Shown here piece after piece: positions 55,696-64,000 of a stretch of DNA of 64,000 nt. The notes below the pieces were generated by a model, which saw nothing but the letters and a program-made list of their open reading frames with translations, ran no database searches and was not told the DNA's origin. The position numbers and the translations under genes were made by a program. The stretch is taken from NCBI RefSeq assembly GCF_024809855.1, contig NZ_JANUEM010000001.1, forward strand, positions 62,001-126,000, read 5' to 3'. How positions within the stretch are numbered: position 1 is the stretch's first letter; each line of letters begins with the position of its first letter. Source of the stretch: Rheinheimera pacifica (GTDB taxonomy: Bacteria; Pseudomonadota; Gammaproteobacteria; Enterobacterales; Alteromonadaceae).

Positions 55696-58320
55696 ATGTC
55701 CCAGACCGTAACCTTTAGCAAAGCGCTGCCCGACAGTTACAGTCTGGAGAGCTACAAAAAACATTTCGCCGACTTTCATGACTGGCTTGGCCGCAGCTTC
55801 TCACAGCACCCGGTGAATACACTGGTAAAAGCCCGGGCGCATTTTATTGACGAAGTGCTGGTGCAGTTGTGGCACAAATATGAACTGCATAAAAGTAAAG
55901 ACTTAAGCCTGATTGCAGTAGGTGGCTACGGCCGCGGCGAACTGCACCCCAGCTCTGATATCGACTTACTGATCCTGGCTGATGGCCGTTTATCCACCAC
56001 ACAACAAGAGGCTATCGCCCAGTTTATTACCACATTATGGGACTTACGCCTTGAGGTTGGCCATAGTGTACGTACGGTAAAAGAGTCAATAAAACTGGGT
56101 AAAGACGATATCACCATCGCCACTAACCTGCTGGAAATGCGCCTGTTAACCGGCAATAAGCCATTGTTTGAACAACTGCAGTTTGAAGTCAGCAAAGACA
56201 GTTTCTGGACCAGTCAGGCGTTTTTTCAGGCCAAACGACATGAGCAACAACAGCGCCATGCCCAGTATCATGGCACCGCTTACAACCTGGAGCCGAACTT
56301 AAAAGCTAACCCTGGCGGCCTGCGTGATATTCAAACCATCGGCTGGGTAGCCAAACGGCATTTTCAAACCCGCACCATGCGTGAACTGGTAGCCTATCAG
56401 TACCTGACCGAAGATGAGTATCAGGAGCTGATGGAGTGTGAAGCTTATTTGTGGCAAATGCGTTTTGCACTGCATATGGAAGCCGGGCGCAACGAAAACC
56501 GTATTTTGTTTGATTACCAACCTGCAGTGGCAGAACGGCTGGGATTTGGCGCTGATGGCAAAGCCTCGGTTGAACGGATGATGAAGCGGTTTTTCCGCAC
56601 AGTACAGCGCGTAAGCGAGCTAAACGAAATGCTGCTGCAGCACTTTGATGGCAGCATTTTAAACCATAAAGAAAAAGTTAAAACTCTGGTATTGGATGAC
56701 TACTTTGAGCTGCAGGGCCATTTAATTGTCGCCCGCGACAACGCCGTGTTTGCCAGGCGCGACAACCTGCTGCGGCTGTTCTGGCATATAGCCAATAACT
56801 CCAATATTACCGGTGTGCATTCTTCTACCATGCGCCTGGTGCGCCAGGTACGGCGGCGTTTAATGGGTGATTTACAAGACTATGAAGCCTGCCGCCAACT
56901 GTTTTTAGCGATTATCCGCCACCCGCGCGGTATGGACAAAGCCATTACCTTAATGCACCGCTATGGCGTACTGGCAGCTTATTTACCACAGTGGCGCAAT
57001 ATTGTCGGCCAGATGCAGTTTGATTTATTTCATGCCTACACTGTAGATGAGCATACGCACCGCCTGCTGAAAAATCTTTATAAGTACACACTAACCGAAC
57101 ATGAAAGCGAGTTTCCGCTGTGCAGTGATATCGTCAGAAAAATGGAAAAACCGGAGCTGCTGTATTTAGCCGGTATTTTCCACGATATTGCCAAAGGCCG
57201 TGGCGGCGATCACTCTGAGCTTGGTGCCATGGACGTACGCGAATTTGCCAAGCTGCATAAGCTCAGTGAGTTTGACAGCAAGCTGATTGCCTGGCTGGTA
57301 GAGCACCACTTACTGATGTCGGTTACCGCACAGCGCCGTGATATTCACGACCCGGCAGTAGTGGCCGAATTTGCCGAAAAAGTACGCGACGAAACCCGGT
57401 TGAATTATCTGTACTGTTTAACGCTGGCCGATATCCGCGCCACTAACGATAATTTGTGGAACGACTGGAAAGGCTCCTTACTACGTGAGTTGTTTTTAGC
57501 CACACAAAAAGCCTTTCGCCGCGGCCTGGAAAAGCCGATGGACCTGCGCGATTTAATCCGTGAAAACCAAAGCGAAGCCATGCCACTATTACTGAAGCAA
57601 ACCTTTAGTGAAAGTGAAATTCTACAGCTGTGGAGCCGCATTAAAGCCGACTATTTTGCCCGCTACAGCGCGCGGCAAATTGCCTGGCACTGCGAGCATA
57701 TTCTGCGGCATAAAAACCCGGATGAACCGCTGGTGCTGATCAGCAAAGCGCCGATCCGCGGCGGCACCCAGGTATTTATTTACACTAAAGACCAGCCCAA
57801 ATTATTTGCCCGTTTAGTGGCGGCGCTGGACAGCAAAAAAGTCAATATTTTTGATGCCCAGATCATGACCAATAAAGACGGCTATGCCATGGATACCTTT
57901 GTAGTGCTGGAGCAAAACGGCGAGCCGGTTAATTCGCCCTCGCGCCAGCAAAGTATTAAACGTGCGTTAGAGCTGTATATTCTGGACAAACCTGACTTGT
58001 CGCGGCAAAAAACCAAATTATCGCGCCAGATGCGCCAGTTTAATGTACCGCCCAAAGTGGTATTTTTACCCGGCAATACCAGTAAACGCACCATGATTGA
58101 ATTAGCCGCACTGGACACGCCGGGTTTGCTGGCGAATATCGGCGAAGTATTTCAGCGCTGCGATGTTAATATTCATGCAGCAAAAATCACCACCATTGGC
58201 GAGCGGGCAGAAGATTTTTTTATGATCTCAAATAGCGACGATCAGGCTCTTAGCAGTGAGCAGCAAAGTGCATTGAAGCGGGCACTGATCGAGCAACTAT
58301 CACAGCAAACAGAAGGCTAA
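55696..58320 (+). CDS. glnD: Bifunctional uridylyltransferase/uridylyl-removing enzyme GlnD
   Basis: 874-aa nitrogen sensor that modifies PII according to glutamine. Nucleotidyltransferase motif [19 protein letters not shown] (about 76-94), HD domain [18 protein letters not shown] for deuridylylation, and two C-terminal ACT domains (about 690-770 and 800-870) that bind glutamine. Ribosome site AAGGAG. No PII gene is in the window. Confidence 0.98.
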   Translation: MSQTVTFSKALPDSYSLESYKKHFADFHDWLGRSFSQHPVNTLVKARAHFIDEVLVQLWHKYELHKSKDLSLIAVGGYGRGELHPSSDIDLLILADGRLSTTQQEAIAQFITTLWDLRLEVGHSVRTVKESIKLGKDDITIATNLLEMRLLTGNKPLFEQLQFEVSKDSFWTSQAFFQAKRHEQQQRHAQYHGTAYNLEPNLKANPGGLRDIQTIGWVAKRHFQTRTMRELVAYQYLTEDEYQELMECEAYLWQMRFALHMEAGRNENRILFDYQPAVAERLGFGADGKASVERMMKRFFRTVQRVSELNEMLLQHFDGSILNHKEKVKTLVLDDYFELQGHLIVARDNAVFARRDNLLRLFWHIANNSNITGVHSSTMRLVRQVRRRLMGDLQDYEACRQLFLAIIRHPRGMDKAITLMHRYGVLAAYLPQWRNIVGQMQFDLFHAYTVDEHTHRLLKNLYKYTLTEHESEFPLCSDIVRKMEKPELLYLAGIFHDIAKGRGGDHSELGAMDVREFAKLHKLSEFDSKLIAWLVEHHLLMSVTAQRRDIHDPAVVAEFAEKVRDETRLNYLYCLTLADIRATNDNLWNDWKGSLLRELFLATQKAFRRGLEKPMDLRDLIRENQSEAMPLLLKQTFSESEILQLWSRIKADYFARYSARQIAWHCEHILRHKNPDEPLVLISKAPIRGGTQVFIYTKDQPKLFARLVAALDSKKVNIFDAQIMTNKDGYAMDTFVVLEQNGEPVNSPSRQQSIKRALELYILDKPDLSRQKTKLSRQMRQFNVPPKVVFLPGNTSKRTMIELAALDTPGLLANIGEVFQRCDVNIHAAKITTIGERAEDFFMISNSDDQALSSEQQSALKRALIEQLSQQTEG

Positions 58321-58328
58321 CAAAGACA

Positions 58329-59153
58329 ATGTCAGAGTTAAAAAACATTATCGAACAAGCATTTAAGCAACGTGCCGATATTACCCCCAGCACGGTATCG
58401 GCAGAAGTAAAACAAGCCGTAGAAGCGGTAATTACTATGCTGGATAACGGTAGTGCCCGGGTGGCAGAAAAAATAGCCGGTGAATGGGTAGTGCATCAGT
58501 GGCTGAAAAAGGCTGTATTACTGTCGTTTCGCATTAACGACAACCAGGTAATGGACGGCGCCGAAAACCGCTTTTTTGATAAAGTACCAATGAAGTATGC
58601 CAGCTACACTGACGCACAGTTCCGTACTGACGGTGTACGCGTAGTGCCACCAGCTGCGGTACGTCGTGGTAGTTATGTGGCAAAAAATGTGGTACTTATG
58701 CCCTCTTATGTAAACATCGGCGCCTATGTCGGCGAAGGCACTATGGTAGACACCTGGGCCACGGTAGGTAGCTGTGCACAAATTGGTAAAAATGTGCATT
58801 TATCCGGCGGCGTAGGCATTGGTGGCGTATTAGAACCGTTGCAGGCTAACCCAACCATTATTGAAGATAACTGCTTTATCGGCGCCCGCTCTGAAGTGGT
58901 AGAAGGCGTTATCGTTGAAGAAGGTGCTGTACTGTCAATGGGCGTATACATTAGCCAGAGCACGCGTATTTATGACAGAGAAACCGGCGAAATCAGCTAT
59001 GGCCGGGTACCTGCTGGCGCCGTTGTCGTGCCAGGCTCAATTCCCTCAAAAGATGGCAGCCACAGCTTATATGCCGCTATCATTGTGAAAAAAGTCGATG
59101 CGCAAACCCGTGCTAAAGTGGGTATTAACGCCCTGCTGCGCAGCGTCGAATAA
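58329..59153 (+). CDS. dapD: 2,3,4,5-tetrahydropyridine-2,6-dicarboxylate N-succinyltransferase
   Basis: 274-aa hexapeptide-repeat enzyme of the succinylase lysine/diaminopimelate route. [20 protein letters not shown] and [20 protein letters not shown] are characteristic; length equals E. coli. It starts 8 bp after glnD and is closed by a terminator. Confidence 0.98.
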   Translation: MSELKNIIEQAFKQRADITPSTVSAEVKQAVEAVITMLDNGSARVAEKIAGEWVVHQWLKKAVLLSFRINDNQVMDGAENRFFDKVPMKYASYTDAQFRTDGVRVVPPAAVRRGSYVAKNVVLMPSYVNIGAYVGEGTMVDTWATVGSCAQIGKNVHLSGGVGIGGVLEPLQANPTIIEDNCFIGARSEVVEGVIVEEGAVLSMGVYISQSTRIYDRETGEISYGRVPAGAVVVPGSIPSKDGSHSLYAAIIVKKVDAQTRAKVGINALLRSVE

Positions 59154-59170
59154 CTTAGGGTTACAAAAGC

Positions 59171-59199
59171 AAAACGGCAGGTTGTTCCTGCCGTTTTTT
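59171..59199. terminator. Terminator of dapD (bidirectional)
   Basis: AAAACGGCAGG-TTGTT-CCTGCCGTTTT with T6 on the plus strand; the A-tract side serves the convergent small membrane protein gene. Confidence 0.92.
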
Positions 59200-59216
59200 A
59201 TTGCAATGCAACTGCT

Positions 59217-59411
59217 TTAGCCGATATACAGCATTACCGCAAAACTAACCAGGCCCACCGCAGCAAAGATGCCATATTCGAGGCGCTTTTCAAATTGCTT
59301 CTCTGCGCCCTCTGCCGCTGGTACCAACAAGGCCGAAATAAGACAGGTTAACCCTGCCAGTAAGCACAGTGTGGTTACCCCAAATACCAATGCAGAACCT
59401 AACATCGCCAT
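59217..59411 (-). CDS. Small two-helix membrane protein, unknown
   Basis: 64 aa with two hydrophobic segments (about 5-30 and 46-63) joined by a charged linker EGAEKQFEKRLEYG, so a helical hairpin in the inner membrane is likely. ATG 59411 has AAGGGTG about 6 nt upstream; ATG 59405 is possible. The family is not recognised. Three copies of a 13-bp repeat lie 12 bp upstream of the start codon. Confidence 0.7.
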   Translation of the reverse strand: MAMLGSALVFGVTTLCLLAGLTCLISALLVPAAEGAEKQFEKRLEYGIFAAVGLVSFAVMLYIG

Positions 59412-59423
59412 ATATCACCCTTA

Positions 59424-59462
59424 GTTGCTGTTAAAAGTTGCTGTTAAAAGTTGCTGTTAAAA
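59424..59462 (-). repeat. Three perfect 13-bp tandem repeats
   Basis: Unit GTTGCTGTTAAAA on the plus strand (TTTTAACAGCAAC on the minus) at 59424-59436, 59437-59449 and 59450-59462. It lies just upstream of the ribosome site of the small membrane protein gene. Confidence 0.95.
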
Positions 59463-59646
59463 CCAGTTAAACCGCGCCGCGGCAAAAAAACTGCGCGCAT
59501 TCTAGCATAAAAACCCTGCCGGCACGCCAGAACTGTGTTACAGCGTTATATTCTGTTACCAAAAAACCTGAGCCAGTACAGCAGAATTAAGGCCAGACAC
59601 CTTATACTGCCAGCATAGCTGTTAAGGTATTTTAGCGGAGGTTTTA

Positions 59647-60408
59647 ATGTACTACTTTTTTCGTGGCTTAACTTTGATCTATACCAAAGGCTTGAAGCGT
59701 TTTGTCCTGATCCCACTGCTGATTAATCTGTTGCTGTTTTCTTTCGCATTCTACATTTTGTTACAGCAAGTCAGCGCTATGGTGGCTGCAGTGCAACAGT
59801 ACTTACCCGACTGGCTGCATTGGCTGGAATATTTATTAATCCCGCTTGGTGTAATGTCACTGGTAATAGGCCTGGCATACAGCTTTACCATGGTGGCTAA
59901 CTTTATTGCTGCGCCTTTTAATGGCCTGCTAAGTGAGAAAGTAGAGGCACATTTATCCGGCAGAACACTACCTGATACCGGCCTGGCCGGTTTTATTAAA
60001 GATATACCGCGTATGCTGGCACGCGAATGGCAAAAGTTTATTTACGCCCTGCCGCGAGCCATTGTATTGTTTGTGCTGTTCTTGTTTTTACCGTTTATTG
60101 GCCCAATTTTGTGGTTTTTATTTACCAGCTGGCTGCTGGCGATACAGTATTGCGACTACCCATACGACAATCATAAAATCGATTTTCGCACTATGCGTGC
60201 ACAGTTACGCGCTCAGCCCGGCAACAGCTTTGCCTTTGGCATCACTGTCAATATCGCCTGCATGATCCCGTTGTTTAATCTGTTTGTGATGCCCGTTGCA
60301 GTATGCGGTGCCACGGCTATGTGGGTAGATAAACTGGCTGCACAAAACGACCCGGCACTAAAAGCACCGGGCGCAAAGGCTTACAACAAGCTGGATAAAT
60401 ATTGTTAG
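59647..60408 (+). CDS. cysZ: Sulfate transporter CysZ
   Basis: 253-aa inner-membrane protein with about four hydrophobic segments, feeding sulfate to cysteine synthesis. N-terminus YYFFRGLTLIYTKGLKRFVL, the FIAAPFNGLLSEKVEAHLSG block and WLLAIQYCDYPYDNHKI are family signatures. ATG 59647 has GGAGG upstream. Its stop overlaps the convergent yqcA stop. Confidence 0.95.
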   Translation: MYYFFRGLTLIYTKGLKRFVLIPLLINLLLFSFAFYILLQQVSAMVAAVQQYLPDWLHWLEYLLIPLGVMSLVIGLAYSFTMVANFIAAPFNGLLSEKVEAHLSGRTLPDTGLAGFIKDIPRMLAREWQKFIYALPRAIVLFVLFLFLPFIGPILWFLFTSWLLAIQYCDYPYDNHKIDFRTMRAQLRAQPGNSFAFGITVNIACMIPLFNLFVMPVAVCGATAMWVDKLAAQNDPALKAPGAKAYNKLDKYC

Positions 60409-60854
60409 TTCAGATTGGCAAACTGCTGCTTAAGCCACGGCAAGGCAATGCTCTCCGGCTCCAAAGTTTCTCCGGCGTCGATACGCAGCATCGGCGCCAG
60501 TTCTGTGCCTTGAATTTCCAGCAACAGCTCACGGAACTTCTCCCCGGCAGCACAAAAGGTGTCGTAGCTACTGTCTCCCAGCGCTATAACCGCAAACTTT
60601 TTGCCGGTTAACAGCGGGAAACGGTTTTGTACATCAAGGAAAAACGGAAACACATTGTCAGGTATATCACCCTGGCCGGTGGTGGAGCTTACTACCAGCC
60701 AGATATCGGCATTAAAGCTCAGCACATCATCCAGCTTAGCTTCATCATAAAGCGCTACCTCATGCCCCAGGCCGTTTAACAACGGCAGGGCTTCTTCAGC
60801 AACATACTGGGCAGCGCCATAGACGGTGCCGACAATCAGGGCTATTTTTGCCAT
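60405..60854 (-). CDS. yqcA: Flavodoxin-like protein YqcA
   Basis: 149-aa short-chain flavodoxin. FMN phosphate loop IVGTVYGAA and ring-binding loops SSTTGQGDIPDN and IALGDSSYDTFC are present. Length and neighbours (truC, yqcC) match E. coli YqcA rather than MioC. Electron-transfer partner unknown. Its start overlaps truC by 13 bp. Confidence 0.93.
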   Translation of the reverse strand: MAKIALIVGTVYGAAQYVAEEALPLLNGLGHEVALYDEAKLDDVLSFNADIWLVVSSTTGQGDIPDNVFPFFLDVQNRFPLLTGKKFAVIALGDSSYDTFCAAGEKFRELLLEIQGTELAPMLRIDAGETLEPESIALPWLKQQFANLN

Positions 60855-61648
60855 TTTTTCTCCATAAAAAGCTCAGCAAATTGTTGCTGATAATAAGCGT
60901 CATCTACCGGCCAGCCAAATTGGCCAAACAATGCTTCAAGCCCGTTAAGACCAGCACTGAACTGCAAAGTTTCCGCTGTAACCGGATGCTGTAACTGTAA
61001 CTGCTTGGCAATGAGCAATAAGCGGCGGCAACTGAAGTGCTGTTTAAACAGCGCATTATGCTTACCGTCACCGTGGCTGGTGTCACCCACTATCGGATGG
61101 CGTAAATGCGCCAGATGACGGCGCAGCTGGTGTTTACGCCCGGTTAAAGGTTGCAGTGCCACTAGCGAGTAGCGCGCTGCCGGATATTTACTTACCGGTA
61201 TTGGTAGTTCAACCCGCTGTAACGGCTGATAACGGGTAATAGCCTGCTGCGGTGCTTTATCATCGCGGCTGAATTTGTCAGCTATTTTATCCAGCTCTTC
61301 TTTTAGCGGGTAATCCAGCTCACCGCCCTGTGGCACAAAACCGCGCACTACGGCCAGATAATGTTTATGCCACAGTTGTTTTTCCTGCTGCGCCCCTAAC
61401 AAGCGTGCAACCTCGCCGGATAAGGCAAACACTAACACGCCGGATGTTGGCCGGTCTAACCGGTGTACCGGAAACACATGCTGGCCAATCTGGTCGCGCA
61501 GAGTTTGCATAACAAATACAGTTTCGTGTTTATCAAGAAACGAGCGGTGCACCAGCATGCCACTGGGTTTATCTATCGCGACTATGTGCTCGTCCTGATA
61601 TAAAATACGCAGTGGTGCATTTAGCTCAAAAGGTTCGGCTGCGCTCAT
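60842..61648 (-). CDS. truC: tRNA pseudouridine(65) synthase TruC
   Basis: 268-aa RluA-family synthase. The catalytic Asp is in HRLDRPTSGVLVFALS, and GRKHQLRRHLAHLRHPIVGD is the second signature. Adjacency to yqcC and yqcA supports TruC over other RluA paralogues. Overlaps yqcC by 4 bp. Confidence 0.94.
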   Translation of the reverse strand: MSAAEPFELNAPLRILYQDEHIVAIDKPSGMLVHRSFLDKHETVFVMQTLRDQIGQHVFPVHRLDRPTSGVLVFALSGEVARLLGAQQEKQLWHKHYLAVVRGFVPQGGELDYPLKEELDKIADKFSRDDKAPQQAITRYQPLQRVELPIPVSKYPAARYSLVALQPLTGRKHQLRRHLAHLRHPIVGDTSHGDGKHNALFKQHFSCRRLLLIAKQLQLQHPVTAETLQFSAGLNGLEALFGQFGWPVDDAYYQQQFAELFMEKKWQK

Positions 61649-61965
61649 TTTGTGCCTGACAAAGTGCTATCTATACGCGCAATAATACCAAGTAATGGCA
61701 TCACACGTACGCCATGAGCTTTAAACGCCTCTGTTGCAACCGGCAGCACACTGATTTTATTGGGCAAAGCTGATTTTGCATCCAGCAATGCCTGCATCCG
61801 TGGTAAAAAAATAAATTGCAGCCACTGTTCAAGCGCCATAGTGTCATAGCAAAACGGCACTGTGCTGGCCATCGCTGCGGGTTGCGGCGCTACTGTACTC
61901 CAAAGCTGTTGCTGTTTAAGCTCGTTTTCCAGTTCAATAAGCAGGGTTTTAACCACGTCTGACAT
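61645..61965 (-). CDS. yqcC: YqcC family protein
   Basis: 106 aa, close to E. coli YqcC (109). TLLIELENELKQQQLW, FCYDTMALEQWLQFIFLPRM and LPVATEAF fit DUF446. Helical, function unknown. ATG 61965 has GAGG upstream; the frame extends to 61998 without support. First gene of yqcC-truC-yqcA. Confidence 0.92.
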   Translation of the reverse strand: MSDVVKTLLIELENELKQQQLWSTVAPQPAAMASTVPFCYDTMALEQWLQFIFLPRMQALLDAKSALPNKISVLPVATEAFKAHGVRVMPLLGIIARIDSTLSGTK

Positions 61966-62074
61966 AACTACCTCGTAATAAGCGGCACAGTTTAACATAA
62001 GCTAAAGCTGCAGCCAGCCCTTGTAAAAAGCGTGATGAATCAGCATTATCTGCCAATAGTTTTGGGAGTTATTT

Positions 62075-62374
62075 ATGGGTCCAGTATTACTACTGTTGAT
62101 AATCAGCAGTATTTGTTATGCCTTCTGGCTGCAACGCAAACAAGATGAACGCGCCATAGTAGTGGCGCGCCAGCTATGCCAGCAACAGCAATTGCAAATG
62201 CTTGACTGTGGCCGCAGTGGCCATAGTTTTCGTAAAATAAACGGCCATTTACGTTTTATTACTTCGTATCAGGTAGATTTCAGCGGTGACGGCGAAAGCC
62301 GTTATCAGGCAGAGTTGTTACTTAGCGGCATGCGGCTGGCAGCGTTTAACCTGCCAGCCTACCGTATCAACTAA
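62075..62374 (+). CDS. DUF3301 membrane-anchored protein
   Basis: 99 aa. One N-terminal membrane segment (about 3-20), then a small domain with ARQLCQQQQLQMLD and YQVDFSGDGESRYQAELLLSG, matching DUF3301. Function unknown. Ribosome site GGGAG. Its 3' end overlaps the convergent DUF962 gene by 4 bp. Confidence 0.85.
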   Translation: MGPVLLLLIISSICYAFWLQRKQDERAIVVARQLCQQQQLQMLDCGRSGHSFRKINGHLRFITSYQVDFSGDGESRYQAELLLSGMRLAAFNLPAYRIN

Positions 62375-62694
62375 ACAGACTTAACCGCCAGCTTATGTTT
62401 TAGCTGGCCGGTTAAAAAATCTTTAAACATTACCCAATCAGCCGCCAGGCTGTAAAACGGATATTGGAAGGTGGCAGGCTTATTATGTTCAAACAAAAAA
62501 TGCCCCAGCCAGGCAAAGCCGTAACCAATCACCGGTAACAACCATAGCCAGCTCCATTGCTGCGTAACCAGCGCATACAGCAGCACAGCAATGACTAAAG
62601 TGCTGCCGATATAGTGCAGCGCACGGCACACCGGGTTTTGGTGTTCGCTTAAATAATATGGGTAAAACTCTGCGAAACTGCTGAATTTATTCAT
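62371..62694 (-). CDS. Mpo1/DUF962-like membrane protein
   Basis: 107 aa. SFAEFYPYYLSEHQNPVCRALHYIGS and GYGFAWLGHFLFEHNKPATF carry the His clusters of the Mpo1-like family; yeast Mpo1 is an iron dioxygenase for 2-hydroxy fatty acids. Two or three membrane segments. Bacterial role untested. Confidence 0.88.
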   Translation of the reverse strand: MNKFSSFAEFYPYYLSEHQNPVCRALHYIGSTLVIAVLLYALVTQQWSWLWLLPVIGYGFAWLGHFLFEHNKPATFQYPFYSLAADWVMFKDFLTGQLKHKLAVKSV

Positions 62695-62712
62695 CGGCGT
62701 TCCCCTGCTAAA

Positions 62713-63399
62713 CTACCCGGCCAGCTGTTGCCGTGGCCGGAACATCAGGGTACCACTTACGGTATTAAACGCCAGCTCGGTCACCGGCTGATATTTGTCA
62801 CCGGCAAAAAATGCCTGATATTTTTCCAGCGTAACAAAGACACCAATGCCGGCAGAGTGCTGATCTTGATCCACTATAGAATCTACCGCATGAATAAGGT
62901 AATGCCCCAACCCGAGGTGCTGCTGCCTGGGAGCAACGGCAATAAACGCCAGCATATGGTAGCGCTCTGCCGGTATGGCAGCATGAATTTTTTGCTCTTT
63001 CTCCAGCAACTGTTTAGTAGAAACATAGCCTGCTGTCAGTAACATTTTAAGCCGCCAGTGCCACAACCGGCTGGCGCCAATACCTGAATCCGGCGTAATA
63101 ACACAAGCCACACCCAACAACTGCTCAGCAGAAAACAAACCTATCATGGGCTGCTTTGCCTGCCAGAAGGTATTTAACTCTTCACGAATAGCCGCACGCA
63201 GCCGTTGTTCATAATCTGTTTTGTCGGCACGGAAAATTTCCATAAACAGCGGATCATCATAATAAGACTGATACAGCAATGATGCTGCCAGTTTTAATTC
63301 ATCAGCACTGAGCAAAATTGCTTTTAGCCGGTCCAGCTCTACCGTATTCAATTCAGCCAACATACATACCCCGTCTGTTATTGTTGTTTTTTTATCCAT
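62713..63399 (-). CDS. GNAT family N-acetyltransferase
   Basis: 228 aa. The acetyl-CoA motif reads AFIAVAPRQQHLGLGHYLI, with Gln/Gly-x-Gly positions partly conserved. N-terminal half LKLAASLLYQSYYDDPLFME resembles acyltransferases acting on small molecules. The start may be ATG 63399 or ATG 63363 (GACGGGG upstream). Substrate unknown. Confidence 0.8.
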   Translation of the reverse strand: MDKKTTITDGVCMLAELNTVELDRLKAILLSADELKLAASLLYQSYYDDPLFMEIFRADKTDYEQRLRAAIREELNTFWQAKQPMIGLFSAEQLLGVACVITPDSGIGASRLWHWRLKMLLTAGYVSTKQLLEKEQKIHAAIPAERYHMLAFIAVAPRQQHLGLGHYLIHAVDSIVDQDQHSAGIGVFVTLEKYQAFFAGDKYQPVTELAFNTVSGTLMFRPRQQLAG

Positions 63400-63542
63400 C
63401 TTTTATCCACAATAGCAGCAAGGCTTTATATTGCCAAGCAGCGGTTTTACAGCATAACCCGCTATGCAGCAAAACTACTTTTTAACGAAATAGTGCGCAA
63501 AGGACTATGCTGTATTAATTACTATATCGACGAGGCTAAGTT

Positions 63543-63770
63543 ATGGACACATCACAACATGATCTGCACACTTTGTTCGCGCAGTTAGGTTTAGATAATG
63601 ATGAGCAAGCTATACGCCGGTTTGTCAGCCAGCATAAACTGCCCGCCAATACAACAATACAAGATGCGCCGTTTTGGAATCAGGCCCAGGCCAGTTTTTT
63701 ACGTGAGTCACTTAAACAAGATGCAGAATGGTGTGAAGTTATTGACGAGCTAAACACCTTATTACATTAA
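63543..63770 (+). CDS. DUF2789 family protein
   Basis: 75 aa. LHTLFAQLGLDNDEQAIRRF and FWNQAQASFLRESLKQDAEW match DUF2789, a small helical protein of unknown function. GAGG ribosome site; followed by a terminator. Confidence 0.88.
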   Translation: MDTSQHDLHTLFAQLGLDNDEQAIRRFVSQHKLPANTTIQDAPFWNQAQASFLRESLKQDAEWCEVIDELNTLLH

Positions 63771-63812
63771 TACCAGGCGATAACCGCTATATAATTGTCG
63801 GCCAGATACAAC

Positions 63813-63841
63813 AAAGCCACCTCGCGGTGGCTTTATTTTTT
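63813..63841 (+). terminator. Terminator of the DUF2789 gene
   Basis: AAAGCCACC-TCGC-GGTGGCTTT followed by ATTTTTTT. Lies between DUF2789 and the convergent eno gene. Confidence 0.88.
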
Positions 63842-63883
63842 TGCCTGACAACAGGGCGGCAGTAAGTAGTTACCTAGTGGTAA

Positions 63884-64000
<117 letters not shown>

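Overview
The window is a chromosomal segment of a gammaproteobacterium, most like Rheinheimera/Alishewanella or a close alteromonad relative. This is judged from conserved gene blocks (apt-dnaX-ybaB-recR-htpG-adk; accA-dnaE-rnhB-lpxBA-fabZ-lpxD-ompH-bamA-rseP-dxr-cdsA-uppS-frr-pyrH-tsf-rpsB; map-glnD-dapD; yqcC-truC-yqcA), from the large oar-like TonB-dependent receptors, and from protein similarity recalled from memory. No database search was run. Most of the window is core genome. No tRNA or rRNA gene, CRISPR array, prophage or intact insertion sequence was found.

Layout. 1-3.9 kb: the 3' end of a SpoVR gene, a response regulator/CheC-like + diguanylate cyclase pair, an exported thiol peroxidase and a small heat-shock protein with a sigma-32-like promoter and a ROSE-like RNA hairpin. 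3.9-12.7 kb, minus strand: adk, a chemoreceptor, htpG (clear sigma-32 promoter), recR, ybaB, dnaX (with an E. coli-like programmed -1 frameshift site) and apt. 12.75-15.1 kb: a copper-associated RiPP metallophore operon (hvfA precursor with nine Cys in E(G/A)KCG motifs, hvfB MNIO enzyme, hvfC partner) that ends in an unrecognised 39-aa membrane protein gene. 15.1-24.5 kb: an accessory block of two paralogous TonB-dependent receptors with nearly matching promoters and leaders, one followed by a TPR/2OG-Fe(II) oxygenase and the other by a two-lobed retropepsin-like protein whose active-site motifs are both degenerate; a decayed IS3-family orfA lies between the units.

24.8-35.4 kb: dinG (near-consensus LexA box), a TSUP permease, priC, a histone-deacetylase-like hydrolase, tryptophan 2,3-dioxygenase, a ComFB-like protein, rsmS, the 4.5S SRP RNA gene (ffs, antisense to the end of rsmS), a DUF3014 protein, a patatin-like lipase, a second diguanylate cyclase and tilS. 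35.5-54.8 kb is the long minus-strand envelope/lipid/translation super-cluster from accA to rpsB. 54.9-59.2 kb: map, glnD and dapD on the plus strand. 59.2-64 kb: a small membrane protein behind a three-copy 13-bp tandem repeat, cysZ, yqcC-truC-yqcA, several small conserved proteins, and the 3' end of eno cut by the window edge.

Functional themes are lipid A, phospholipid and outer-membrane assembly, translation, heat shock, DNA replication/SOS, c-di-GMP and chemotactic signalling, nitrogen and lysine metabolism, and an accessory metal/peptide uptake region. The least described parts are the hvf operon's 39-aa partner and the twin receptor units at 15-24.5 kb.
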